Shown here: positions 32,290-42,945 of the stretch, in pieces | Numbering within the stretch: position 1 is the first letter of the stretch | Layout of the letters: each line of letters opens with the position of its first letter | Source: Nocardioides marmotae | GTDB taxonomy: Bacteria > Actinomycetota > Actinomycetes > Propionibacteriales > Nocardioidaceae | DNA length: 64,000 bases | Assembly: GCF_013177455.1 (NCBI RefSeq) | Contig: NZ_CP053660.1 | Span: forward strand, 2,976,001 to 3,040,000 | Direction: 5' to 3' | Position numbers and translations under genes: made by a program | Notes under the pieces: generated by a model | Database searches by the model: none | What the model saw: the letters and a program-made list of their open reading frames with translations, nothing else | What the model was told of the DNA's origin: nothing

Positions 32290-33147
32290 TCAGGCGCCGG
32301 TACGTCGCCGCCGCCCCGTCGTGCGCCAGCAGCCGAGCGCGAAGCCGACCGCCGCGCGGTCGAGGCGCTCGGGCGCGACCCGCCACTCGAGGATCGAGCG
32401 GGCCTGGACAAAGGTGGAGCGGGGCAGCTCCTCGGCCAGCATCGCCGCGTCGGCCGCGGGGTGGACCGGGTCAGCCGGGTGGCCGACCACCAGCGCGGGC
32501 ACCGTGATCCGGCGGCGGTCCTTCGAGGACGGCGCGAGCCGGCCGAAGAGCAGCCCGTGCACCATCGCCGCGAGCGCGTCGGCCCGCTGGTCGAAGGAGT
32601 CCAGCGCGATCCCGGCCCAGAACGGGACGATCCCGCGGGGCACCGGTCGGGTCAGCCGCCGGGCGGCGGTGACGGTGAAGGGCAGGAACCGCGCGGCCAG
32701 GAGCACCGGGGCGAAGGTCAGGATCCCCGCCTCGACCGCGTTGTCGAGGACCGGCATCTCGCAGATCAGCCCGCGCACCCGCTCGGGGGCCAGCACCGCG
32801 GTCTCGAGCGCGACGTTGGCGCCGATCGAGGTGCCGCCGACGATCGCCTGGGCGGCGCCGAGGTGGTCGAGCAGCGCGAGCACCTGCTCGGCGAACGCGG
32901 CCACCGAGTAGACCAGCGGGTCCGCCGGCCGGTCGGACCGGCCGTGCCCGAGCAGGTCGAGGGTGACGACGTGCAGCCCCTCGGCGGCCAGCCGGCGGGC
33001 CAGCGGCGCGTGCATGCGGCGGCCCATGAACTGGCCGTGGACCAGCACCACCCACGCGTCCCCGGCGCCGTACTCGGTGAACTCCAGGCGGTCGCGGCCG
33101 CTGTCGCCCTCCACGAAGAACTGCCCGATCCGCTCGGAAACCAGCAT
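32290..33147 (-). CDS. Alpha/beta-fold hydrolase
   Basis: A 285-residue hydrolase. The nucleophile elbow is GGTSIGANVAL (Ser in G-T-S-I-G). The general order of VVLVHGQFMGRRM (oxyanion hole) and the terminal HPADPVHPAADA (catalytic His region) fits the epoxide-hydrolase/esterase-like branch. Substrate unknown. The ATG at 33147 is chosen; GTG 33156 is also open. It sits between leuA and recO on the same strand. Confidence 0.87.
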   Translation of the reverse strand: MLVSERIGQFFVEGDSGRDRLEFTEYGAGDAWVVLVHGQFMGRRMHAPLARRLAAEGLHVVTLDLLGHGRSDRPADPLVYSVAAFAEQVLALLDHLGAAQAIVGGTSIGANVALETAVLAPERVRGLICEMPVLDNAVEAGILTFAPVLLAARFLPFTVTAARRLTRPVPRGIVPFWAGIALDSFDQRADALAAMVHGLLFGRLAPSSKDRRRITVPALVVGHPADPVHPAADAAMLAEELPRSTFVQARSILEWRVAPERLDRAAVGFALGCWRTTGRRRRTGA

Positions 33148-33188
33148 GCGGGGCACAGTAGTGCAGGACGATCGCGCGGTGACCCGAT

Positions 33189-35676
<2,488 letters not shown>

Positions 35677-35803
35677 TCACCCGTCTGGGGGTGGTCGCCC
35701 GTTCCGAGGCCCGGGCAAGGGAGGTGTGCGCTCGTCACGAGCGAGTCCCCGCACGCCGCCGGGCCGTCCCACGGACGCCCCGCGGCCCACCAGAAGGAGC
35801 CAC

Positions 35804-36094
35804 ATGGCCACGCACACCAGCACGCCCACCACCGACCGGGACTACGCGGCCCCGCGCCGCATCAGCACCGAGACCAAGGCGTCGTTCAAGACCACCGAGC
35901 TGATCGCCTACCTCGCCGCCGTCGTCGGCGTCCTCCTCGCCTCGGCGATCGTGGACGCCTCGGACTTCGGCGCCCAGGAGGCGTGGTTCTACGTCACCCT
36001 GCTGACGATCGGCTACCTGGTCAGCCGCGGCCTGGCGAAGTCCGGCAGCCGTGACTTCTACGACGACGACCGCGGTGCGGGGACGCACCGCTGA
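35804..36094 (+). CDS. Small membrane protein, 96 aa
   Basis: A 96-residue protein with a polar N-terminus of 35 residues and two hydrophobic segments (LIAYLAAVVGVLLASAIV and WFYVTLLTIGYLVSRGLAK). The tail is acidic/basic (SRDFYDDDRGAGTHR). I do not know its family; similar two-helix proteins are common in Nocardioides. The ribosome site is AAGGAGC before ATG 35804. A very strong terminator hairpin follows. Confidence 0.78.
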   Translation: MATHTSTPTTDRDYAAPRRISTETKASFKTTELIAYLAAVVGVLLASAIVDASDFGAQEAWFYVTLLTIGYLVSRGLAKSGSRDFYDDDRGAGTHR

Positions 36095-36108
36095 TCCGCA
36101 CGTCCACG

Positions 36109-36150
36109 ACGACACCGGCCCCCGACGCGATCGTCGGGGGCCGGTGTCGT
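36109..36150. terminator. 18-bp perfect terminator hairpin between convergent genes
   Basis: Bases 36109-36126 (ACGACACCGGCCCCCGAC) pair without a mismatch with 36133-36150 around a 6-base loop (GCGATC). This is the longest perfect stem in the window. It lies 14 bp after the rightward stop (36094) and 28 bp before the leftward stop (36179), so it probably ends both transcripts. Confidence 0.88.
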
Positions 36151-36178
36151 TCGCGTCCAGGTGCCGGGGTCGGGCGGG

Positions 36179-38092
36179 TCAGCTCGTCGCGTACGGGAGC
36201 CGGACCATCTCCAGCACGTGCTGGGCCGGGGAGCCGAGCGGCGCGACGAGGTGCACGACGCCGAGGCCGAACCCGTTGGCCGGGGCCATCGCCTCGTAGA
36301 GCACCTGCACGCCGGCGCTGGCCAGCAGGGTCACCGCGCTCATGTCGATGACCAGGTCCGAGGTGCCGCCGTACGACGCGTGCGCGATGCGGCGGCGCAG
36401 CTCGTCGGTCCCCCGGTGGTCGACGGTGCCGCCGAGCAGCAGCAGCCCGGGGCGCTCCTCGATGGTCAGCGGCGCGCGGCTGGAGGCGTCCGCCCCGGAG
36501 GCGGTGAGCATGCCGACCGACCGCGTGGGCCGCAGCCGGAGGCGGGCGGTCGTGCCCTCCTCGCCGTGGTGGAGCTCGAACTCGTCGGTGAAGCCGCGGG
36601 CCATGGCCAGGCCGCGGCCGCGGGTGCCGGGCGCGCCGGGGGCGCGCCAGGAGCCGGTGTCGCGGACGGTGACCTCGACGACCCCCTCGTCGTCGAGGTG
36701 GGCGGTGACCTCGACGACCGCCTCGGAACGGCGGGTGGCGGCGGAGTAGGCGTGCTCGCAGGCGTTGGTGACCACCTCGCCGACGGCGTGCTGCAGCGCG
36801 ACCTCGTCGAGCGGGCCGACCTGGAGCTCGTCGAGCCACTCGGCGAGCTCGACGCGCACCACGCGCGGGGTGTCGGGCATCGCGGGGTAGCTGAGCTCGA
36901 GGTCGGGCATCGGCTCGACGAGCTCGGCGGCGAGGACGGTGATGTCGTCCGCGACGCCGGTCGAGCCGGCCAGCCGCTCGATCGACTCGCGGCAGATCCG
37001 CTCGGGCAGCCGCTCCTCGATCCGCTCGAGGTCGGGCCCGGCGAGGACGGCCTCGCGGACCACCTCGGAGAGGTCGACGGTGCACTGGGCGACGGTGCGG
37101 CCGGGGCGCTCGACGATGCCGTCGCTGTACATCACCAGCACGTCGCCCTCCTCGAGCTGGTGCTCGGCGAGCTCGAAGGGCAGCCCGGAGGCCAGCGGCC
37201 CGGCGCCCGAGGCCGGCAGGAAGGTGGTCTCGCCGGCGGGGTTGACCACCATCGGCGGCGGGTGGCCCGCGGTGCAGTAGACGAGCTCACCGGTGCGGGG
37301 GTCCAGCACGGCGGCGCAGACGGTCGCGGCGCGCGCGGGCGGGACCCGCCGGGCCCGGGAGTCGAGGAGCTCGAGGGCGGCCTCGATGTCGCCGTCGAGG
37401 CGGGCGCGCTCCTCGAAGAGCGCACGCAGCTCGCCCATCGCGACCGAGGCGCGGACGCCGTGACCGACGACGTCGCCGACGGCGAGGACCAGGCGGCCGT
37501 CCTCGAGCGTGACCGCGTCGAACCAGTCACCGCCGGCCACCACGCCCTCGTCGGCGAGGAGGTAGCGCGCGGCCACGCGCACCCCGCGCGGGATCGGCAC
37601 GCCGCCGGGCAGCAGGGCGTCCTGGAGGGCGACCAGGGTCTGGTCCGTGGCGCCGGGGGCGGCGGCGGGCGACGGCACGGTGGCGGCCGGGGCGGGCGGC
37701 GCGGCGGTCTCGGCGCCGCGGCTCGGCAGCGCCTGCGCCACCACGCCGCGGGGCGTGCCGTCCGGGCCGTGCCACGGGGCGAGCGCGATGCTCAGGCGGC
37801 CACGGCCGTCCGAGCCCCACTGGCCGGTGCGGTCGGCGCCGGTCCGGCCGACCTCCCTGACCAGGGCCAGGAGCTCGGCCACCGGGCCGGTCACCGCGCC
37901 GGAGCGCAGCGCCGCGACGGCGTCCTCGCCCAGCAGGTCGCGGCCGGCGCGGTTGAGCTCGGCCAGGCGCAGGTCAGGGCCCTCGAAGAGGGCGAGCAGG
38001 CCCGGCGCCTGGTCGAAGAACGACGTGCGGCCGATGCCGTCGTCGTAGGACCCTCCGTCCATGCCGTCCCTTCGTTGGTGCTGCTCGCTCAT
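36179..38092 (-). CDS. SpoIIE phosphatase - HATPase - STAS fusion
   Basis: A 637-residue regulator. Residues 20-130 look like a PAS-like sensor. A PP2C/SpoIIE domain (about 170-390) has GDWFDAVTLEDGRLVLAVGD, VGHGVRASVAMGELR and VLVMYSDGIVERPG. An HATPase anti-sigma-type domain (about 400-530) has VGEVVTNACEHAYSA and RGRGLAMARGFTDEF. A STAS domain ends it (about 535-637) with the phospho-Ser region DLVIDMSAVTLLASAGVQVL. These are the phosphatase, kinase and antagonist parts of a sigma-factor partner switch on one chain. The target sigma factor is not in this window. Confidence 0.9.
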   Translation of the reverse strand: MSEQHQRRDGMDGGSYDDGIGRTSFFDQAPGLLALFEGPDLRLAELNRAGRDLLGEDAVAALRSGAVTGPVAELLALVREVGRTGADRTGQWGSDGRGRLSIALAPWHGPDGTPRGVVAQALPSRGAETAAPPAPAATVPSPAAAPGATDQTLVALQDALLPGGVPIPRGVRVAARYLLADEGVVAGGDWFDAVTLEDGRLVLAVGDVVGHGVRASVAMGELRALFEERARLDGDIEAALELLDSRARRVPPARAATVCAAVLDPRTGELVYCTAGHPPPMVVNPAGETTFLPASGAGPLASGLPFELAEHQLEEGDVLVMYSDGIVERPGRTVAQCTVDLSEVVREAVLAGPDLERIEERLPERICRESIERLAGSTGVADDITVLAAELVEPMPDLELSYPAMPDTPRVVRVELAEWLDELQVGPLDEVALQHAVGEVVTNACEHAYSAATRRSEAVVEVTAHLDDEGVVEVTVRDTGSWRAPGAPGTRGRGLAMARGFTDEFELHHGEEGTTARLRLRPTRSVGMLTASGADASSRAPLTIEERPGLLLLGGTVDHRGTDELRRRIAHASYGGTSDLVIDMSAVTLLASAGVQVLYEAMAPANGFGLGVVHLVAPLGSPAQHVLEMVRLPYATS

Positions 38093-38234
38093 GGCTCCCC
38101 TGTGCCCAATTACCGACCGTCGTCACCCTGGGTGGGCGAGCGCAATCCTCACAGGCGCAGGGCGCCCGCCCGAGGCCGGCTCCGGGGATTCGGCCACGCC
38201 CGGTCCGGCGCCGTCGGCAGGTACCATCCGGACC

Positions 38235-39023
38235 GTGCGCCTGCTCTCCTCGTTGGTCCTCGTGGTGGCCGTCCTGGCCGGCTGCGGCGCCGACCAGGGC
38301 GGCGACGCCGACCCCGGACAGGTCGACGCCGTGGAGGTGCCCGAGCTCGGCGCCTGCCGGGTGCTGACGCCCGAGGACGTCGCTCGTGCCTCGAACGCCA
38401 CCCGCACGGTCGACTGCACCGAGCGGCACACCGCCCAGACCTACGCCGTCGGCGACCTGCCCGAGGAGCTGCACGACGCGTCGTACGACGACGAGGAGCT
38501 CGGGGCGTTCGCCTACGAGACCTGCTCCCAGCGGTTCCAGGAGCTGCTCGGCGCCGACGAGAGCCTGGTCATGCGCACGATCGTCAGCTGGGCCTGGTTC
38601 CGTCCCTCGGAGAAGGCCTGGGAGGACGGCGCCCGCTGGTACCGCTGCGACGTGGTCGGCGGCGGCGAGCAGTCCGAGGAGTACGTCGCGCTGCCGGAGA
38701 CCGCCGAGGGCCTGCTCCTCGGGCGCCCGCAGGACCGGTGGATGGTCTGCGCGCTCGGCCCGTCGGTCGCCGAGGGCGAGAAGGTGCCCTGCTCCCAGCC
38801 GCACGACTGGCGCGCGGTGACCACCATCAAGCTCGGCGACAAGTCCGACGAGTACCCCGGCGACCGCGTCGCCGAGGTCACCACCCGCGACTTCTGCTCC
38901 GACTCCGTCGGCGCCTGGCTGGGCTACCCCGTCGAGTACGACTTCGGCTACACCTGGTTCCACGAGGCCGAGTGGGAGGCGGGCAACCGCCGCTCGGTGT
39001 GCTGGGCGCGGACCCCGGACTGA
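38235..39023 (+). CDS. Septum_form-type lipoprotein, copy 1
   Basis: A 262-residue lipoprotein (VRLLSSLVLVVAVLAGCGAD lipobox). Two internal repeats share the pattern Cys-x-(H)-T-x-Q-T-Y-x-V-G: ERHTAQTYAVGDL and SQPHDWRAVTTIKLG. Conserved Trp-Tyr-Arg-Cys (DGARWYRCDVV) fits the pfam Septum_form family of actinobacterial lipoproteins. Function unknown, with a wall or division role implied only by the name. GTG 38235 is the start. The next gene overlaps by 1 bp and is a paralogue. Confidence 0.83.
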   Translation: MRLLSSLVLVVAVLAGCGADQGGDADPGQVDAVEVPELGACRVLTPEDVARASNATRTVDCTERHTAQTYAVGDLPEELHDASYDDEELGAFAYETCSQRFQELLGADESLVMRTIVSWAWFRPSEKAWEDGARWYRCDVVGGGEQSEEYVALPETAEGLLLGRPQDRWMVCALGPSVAEGEKVPCSQPHDWRAVTTIKLGDKSDEYPGDRVAEVTTRDFCSDSVGAWLGYPVEYDFGYTWFHEAEWEAGNRRSVCWARTPD

Positions 39024-39883
39024 TGCGCCGCGGCACCGCCCTGGCCGCGCCCCTGCTGGCGGCGCTGCTGCTGGCCGGTTGCACGTCCTCCTCCGAGGAG
39101 GAGCCCGACGCTCCGGCCTCCGGGTCCTCGACCTCCGCCTCCCCCGACGCCGCCTCCCCCGACACCGAGGCGCCCGCCCCGTCGGCGGCCGCGCCCCGCG
39201 AGCCGGAAGACCGCGCCTGCTACCGGATGAGCTTCGAGGAGGCCGTCGCCCCGACGACCGACACCGCCCCGGTGCGGTGCCGGTCGCGGCACACCTCGCA
39301 GACGTACGCCGTCGGCCGGCTCGACGCCGTCGTCGGCGGCCACCTCCTGGCCGTCGACTCCGAGCGGGTCCAGCAGCAGGTCGCCGCCGAGTGCCCGCGG
39401 CGGCTGCAGACGTTCCTCGGCGGCGACCGCGCGGCGCTGCGGCTGAGCATGCTGCGGTCGGTGTGGTTCACCCCGACCGTCGAGGAGTCCGACGAGGGGG
39501 CCGACTGGTACCGCTGCGACGTCGTCGCGCTCGCCGGCCCCGAGCGGCTCGCCCCGCTGACCGGCCGCCTCGCCGGCGTGCTCGACCGGCCGGCGGCCGC
39601 GGCCCGGTGGGCGATGTGCGGCACGGCCGGCCCCGACTCCCCCGACTTCCGGCGGGTGCCGTGCTCGGCGCGGCACACCTGGCGCGCGGTCTCGGTCGTC
39701 GACCTCGGCGGCGGGAAGTACCCCGGCCCCCAGGCGGCCCGCGCCGCCGGCCAGGGGCCCTGCGAGGACGCCGGGCGCGCCGCCGCGGAGGACCCGCTCA
39801 GCTTCACGTGGGGCTATGAGTGGCCCACCAAGCAGCAGTGGTCGACCGGGATGACCTTCGGCCGCTGCTGGGCCCCGGACTAG
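39023..39883 (+). CDS. Septum_form-type lipoprotein, copy 2
   Basis: A 286-residue lipoprotein with lipobox LLAALLLAGCTSS and a Ser/Pro/Ala/Asp linker (about 40 residues). It matches copy 1 in CRSRHTSQTYAVGRL, GADWYRCDVVAL, PCSARHTWRAVSVVDLG and the end FTWGYEWPTKQQW. The two share order and spacing, which shows tandem duplication. TGATG overlap couples it to copy 1. Its stop overlaps the convergent era stop by 4 bp. Confidence 0.83.
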   Translation: MRRGTALAAPLLAALLLAGCTSSSEEEPDAPASGSSTSASPDAASPDTEAPAPSAAAPREPEDRACYRMSFEEAVAPTTDTAPVRCRSRHTSQTYAVGRLDAVVGGHLLAVDSERVQQQVAAECPRRLQTFLGGDRAALRLSMLRSVWFTPTVEESDEGADWYRCDVVALAGPERLAPLTGRLAGVLDRPAAAARWAMCGTAGPDSPDFRRVPCSARHTWRAVSVVDLGGGKYPGPQAARAAGQGPCEDAGRAAAEDPLSFTWGYEWPTKQQWSTGMTFGRCWAPD

Positions 39884-40863
39884 AACCCGAGCTTGCGCAG
39901 CTGGCGGGGGTCGCGCTGCCAGTCCTTGGCGATCTTCACGTGCAGGTCGAGGTAGACCGGCGTGCCGAGCAGCGCCTCGATCTGCTTGCGGGAGTCGGTG
40001 CCGATCTTGCGCAGCCGGCTGCCCTTGTGGCCGATGATGATGCCCTTCTGGGAGTCGCGCTCGACGTAGACGTTGGCGTGGATGTCGAGCAGCGGCTTGT
40101 CCTCGGGGCGGTCCTCGCGCAGGTTCATCTCCTCCACGACCACCGCGATCGAGTGCGGCAGCTCGTCGCGCACGTCCTCGAGCGCCGCCTCGCGGATGAG
40201 CTCGGCGACCAGGATCTCCTCCGGGGCGTCGCTGAGGTCGCCGTCGGGGTAGAGCTGCGGGCCCTCCGGGAGCAGCCCGATGAGCAGGTCGGCGAGGAGC
40301 CCGACCTGGTCGCCGGCCGTCGCGGAGACCGGGACGATCTCGGCCCACTCCACGCCGGTCTCGGCGCCGAGCGCGGCGATGTCGAGCAGGTGCTGGCCGA
40401 CCTGCTCGGGGGTGGCGAGGTCGGTCTTGGTGGCGATGGCGACCTTGGTGGTGCGCTTGACCTTGGCCATCTCCTTGACGATGAACCGGTCGCCGGGGCC
40501 GACCTTCTCGTTCGCCGGGAAGCACGCGGCGACCACGTCGACCTCGGCCAGGGTCGTCTTGACCAGGTCGTTGAGCCGCTCGCCGAGGAGGGTCCGGGGC
40601 CGGTGCAGGCCGGGGGTGTCGACCAGCACGAGCTGGGCGTCGGGCCGGTGCACGATGCCGCGCACGACGGTCCGCGTGGTCTGCGGCTTGGAGCTGGTGA
40701 TGACGACCTTCGCGCCGACCAGCGCGTTGGTCAGCGTCGACTTGCCGGCGTTGGGCCGGCCGACGAACGAGGCGAAGCCGCTCCGGTGCGCGGGGCGCTC
40801 GGTGCTCTCGGTGCTCTCGGTGCTCTCGGTGCTCTCGGGGCTCGGGGTGGTGGACTCGCTCAT
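39880..40863 (-). CDS. era: GTPase Era
   Basis: A 327-residue Era. G1 is GRPNAGKST, G3 DTPGLH, G4 TKTDLA. The C-terminal KH domain has SQKGIIIGHKGSRLRKIGTD. It helps 16S rRNA maturation and 30S assembly. The N-terminal 25 residues are an (EST)n tract (SPESTESTESTESTER) written in a 9-bp DNA repeat, probably dispensable. The start ATG is 40863. Its gene neighbours phoH/ybeY/CNNM are separated by the tms genes here. Confidence 0.95.
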   Translation of the reverse strand: MSESTTPSPESTESTESTESTERPAHRSGFASFVGRPNAGKSTLTNALVGAKVVITSSKPQTTRTVVRGIVHRPDAQLVLVDTPGLHRPRTLLGERLNDLVKTTLAEVDVVAACFPANEKVGPGDRFIVKEMAKVKRTTKVAIATKTDLATPEQVGQHLLDIAALGAETGVEWAEIVPVSATAGDQVGLLADLLIGLLPEGPQLYPDGDLSDAPEEILVAELIREAALEDVRDELPHSIAVVVEEMNLREDRPEDKPLLDIHANVYVERDSQKGIIIGHKGSRLRKIGTDSRKQIEALLGTPVYLDLHVKIAKDWQRDPRQLRKLGF

Positions 40864-40871
40864 GTCAGGCC

Positions 40872-41663
40872 TTACCTGTCTGCTTCGGGTTCGGAGGCCG
40901 CCGAGTCGTAGTCGGCCCAGATCTGCTCGTCGCTCTTGCCGGCCGCCTTGCCCGCGCGCCACACCGGGCCGGGGTCGACGGCCCGCGGCTGCCGGCGGGC
41001 GTGGGCACGCCAGTAGCCCATGACGTCGTACGCCGTGCTCGGCAGGCGCCGCACGTGCATGAGGTGCTTGCGCACCGCGCGCATCTGCGCGGACTCCCCC
41101 GCCATCCAGAAGTAGCCCTCGCCCTCGGGCCACTCGATCGACTCGACCGCGGCGGCCAGCCTGCTCTCGCCGTCGCCGGGCTGGGCCAGCCAGGTGACGT
41201 CGGTGCCGGCGGGGAGGTAGCCGGCCAGGTCCTCGTCGGCGGGCACCTCGGCCCACACGCGGGTCGGCGCGTCGACGGTCTCGCGGATGCGCGCCATGGC
41301 CGGCAGCGCGGTCAGGTCGCCGACCAGCAGCAGCCAGGCCGCGCCCTCGGGCATCGCGAAGGAGCCCTTCGCCTCGGTCACGGTGACCGTCTCCCCCACG
41401 ACGTCGCGCCGGGCCCACTCGGTGACCAGGCCGACGTCGTGGACGACGACGTCGAGGGTCAGCTCGGCCCCGTCCCAGGAGCGCACGGTGTAGTACCGGC
41501 TCTGGAACTGGCCGGGGACCACCAGACCGACCCACTCGTCGGGGATGCCGGTCGAGGTGAAGCCGGCGAGCCCGGGCCCGCCGAGCACGAGCCGCACGAG
41601 GTGGTCGGAGACCTGGGTCCGGCCGACGACCTCGGCGGAGTGCTGCTGGGCCCGGGTGCTCAC
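40872..41663 (-). CDS. Siderophore-interacting protein (flavin reductase)
   Basis: A 263-residue FAD-binding SIP-type reductase. The FAD motif is RYYTVRSWDGAELTLDVVVH. The NAD(P)H pocket shows WLLLVGDLTALPAMARI, and the C-terminal DYDSAAS ends the family. It releases iron from ferric siderophores by reduction. No siderophore synthesis or uptake genes flank it. It is 9 bp upstream of era and 14 bp downstream of tmsB, so cotranscription with the latter is likely. A role as electron donor to TmsA/B is possible (inference). Confidence 0.89.
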   Translation of the reverse strand: MSTRAQQHSAEVVGRTQVSDHLVRLVLGGPGLAGFTSTGIPDEWVGLVVPGQFQSRYYTVRSWDGAELTLDVVVHDVGLVTEWARRDVVGETVTVTEAKGSFAMPEGAAWLLLVGDLTALPAMARIRETVDAPTRVWAEVPADEDLAGYLPAGTDVTWLAQPGDGESRLAAAVESIEWPEGEGYFWMAGESAQMRAVRKHLMHVRRLPSTAYDVMGYWRAHARRQPRAVDPGPVWRAGKAAGKSDEQIWADYDSAASEPEADR

Positions 41664-41676
41664 CGGGTCAGGCTAG

Positions 41677-42945
41677 TCACCACGTCGGACGCAGCGGGAA
41701 TCCGTCGGACCCGTCCGCGGTGGTGTTGACCGCCAGCACCTGGTGGAGCTGGATGCCGTTGCGCTCGAAGGCGAGCCGCGAGCCGGCCATGTAGAGCCCC
41801 CACACGCGCGCGGTTCCCTCGCCGACCTCGGCGACGCACGCGTCCCAGCTCTCCACCAGGTTGTGGCACCACTCGCGCAGCGTCATCGCGTAGTGCCGGC
41901 GCAGGTTCTCCTCGTGCATGACCTCCAGCCCGACGTCCTGGGCGGCGGTGATGATCACGCCGGAGCCGGTCAGCTCCCCGTCGGGGAAGACGTAGCGGTC
42001 GATGAACGCGCCGGTGCTCGACGGCCGGTTGTGCGGGCGGGTGATGCAGTGGTTGAGCAGCCGGCCCTCGGGCTTGAGGTGGTCGCGCAGGAAGCCGAAG
42101 TACGCCGGGTAGTTGCGCACCCCGATGTGCTCGGTCAGCCCGATCGAGCTGATCGCGTCGAACCCGGTCTCCAGCACGTCGCGGTAGTCGGAGTGCCGCA
42201 CCTCGGCCAGGTCCCCGACGCCGGCCTCGTCGATGGCCTCCTTGGCCCAGGACGCCTGCTCGCGCGAGAGCGTGACGCCGAGCGTCCGGACGCCGTACTC
42301 CTTGGCGGCGTGGATGACCATCCCGCCCCAGCCGCAGCCGACGTCGAGCAGCCGCTGGCCGGGCCGCAGGTCGAGCTTGCGGGCGACCAGGTCGAACTTC
42401 TCGGCCTGGGCCTCCTCCAGCGAGGCGTCGGTCGTCGGGAAGACCGCGCAGGTGTAGGCCATCGAGGGCCCGAGGACGTGGCGGTAGAAGGTGTTGGAGA
42501 CGTCGTAGTGGTGGCTGATCGCCTCCGCGTCGCGGGCCAGGGAGTGGCGCACGCCCTCGACCACGCGGCGCCAGCGCGGCAGGTGCTCCTGCGGCGGGGT
42601 CGGCGGCGGCTTGAGGTGGGTCAGCCCGAGGCCCCGCACGAGCCGGACCGCCTCGGCGGCGCTCGGCTTGCGGAAGCGCAGGTGGTCCATCAGCAGCTTC
42701 ATCGCCTCGTACGGGTCGCCGGGGTGCACCCCGTGCAGCCGCAGGTCCCCCGAGACGTAGGCCCGGACCATGCCGAGGTCGCCCGGCGCGGTCATGATGT
42801 AGGCCAGCCCGCGCGGGTCGGTCAGCTCCAGGCGGATCTCGGCGTCGGCCGGCCCGGCCGACGACCCGTCGTAGGCCTCGAAGCGCACCGGCATCCCGTC
42901 GCGCAGCAGCGACGCCACCGCGTCGCCGATCGAGATCGAGGTCAT
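41677..42945 (-). CDS. tmsB: 10-methyl fatty acid methyltransferase (CFA-synthase family)
   Basis: A 422-residue SAM-dependent methyltransferase of the cyclopropane/UfaA family. The SAM motif is LLDVGCGWGGMVIHAAKEYG. The substrate loop has SHHYDVSNTFYRHVLGPSMA and IGLTEHIGVRNYPAYF. In actinobacteria this gene directly behind a FAD-binding reductase is the tmsB-tmsA pair that makes 10-methylene then 10-methyl (tuberculostearic-type) fatty acids. The coupling here (ATGA with tmsA) supports that over a lone CFA synthase. Without tmsA I would have called it CFA synthase. Confidence 0.88.
   Translation of the reverse strand: MTSISIGDAVASLLRDGMPVRFEAYDGSSAGPADAEIRLELTDPRGLAYIMTAPGDLGMVRAYVSGDLRLHGVHPGDPYEAMKLLMDHLRFRKPSAAEAVRLVRGLGLTHLKPPPTPPQEHLPRWRRVVEGVRHSLARDAEAISHHYDVSNTFYRHVLGPSMAYTCAVFPTTDASLEEAQAEKFDLVARKLDLRPGQRLLDVGCGWGGMVIHAAKEYGVRTLGVTLSREQASWAKEAIDEAGVGDLAEVRHSDYRDVLETGFDAISSIGLTEHIGVRNYPAYFGFLRDHLKPEGRLLNHCITRPHNRPSSTGAFIDRYVFPDGELTGSGVIITAAQDVGLEVMHEENLRRHYAMTLREWCHNLVESWDACVAEVGEGTARVWGLYMAGSRLAFERNGIQLHQVLAVNTTADGSDGFPLRPTW

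Noticed and set aside
36161..39883. 1240-aa plus-strand ORF
   Set aside because: Its first two thirds are antisense to the SpoIIE/STAS gene. Only its last part coincides with the second Septum_form lipoprotein, which has its own start, lipobox and stop.
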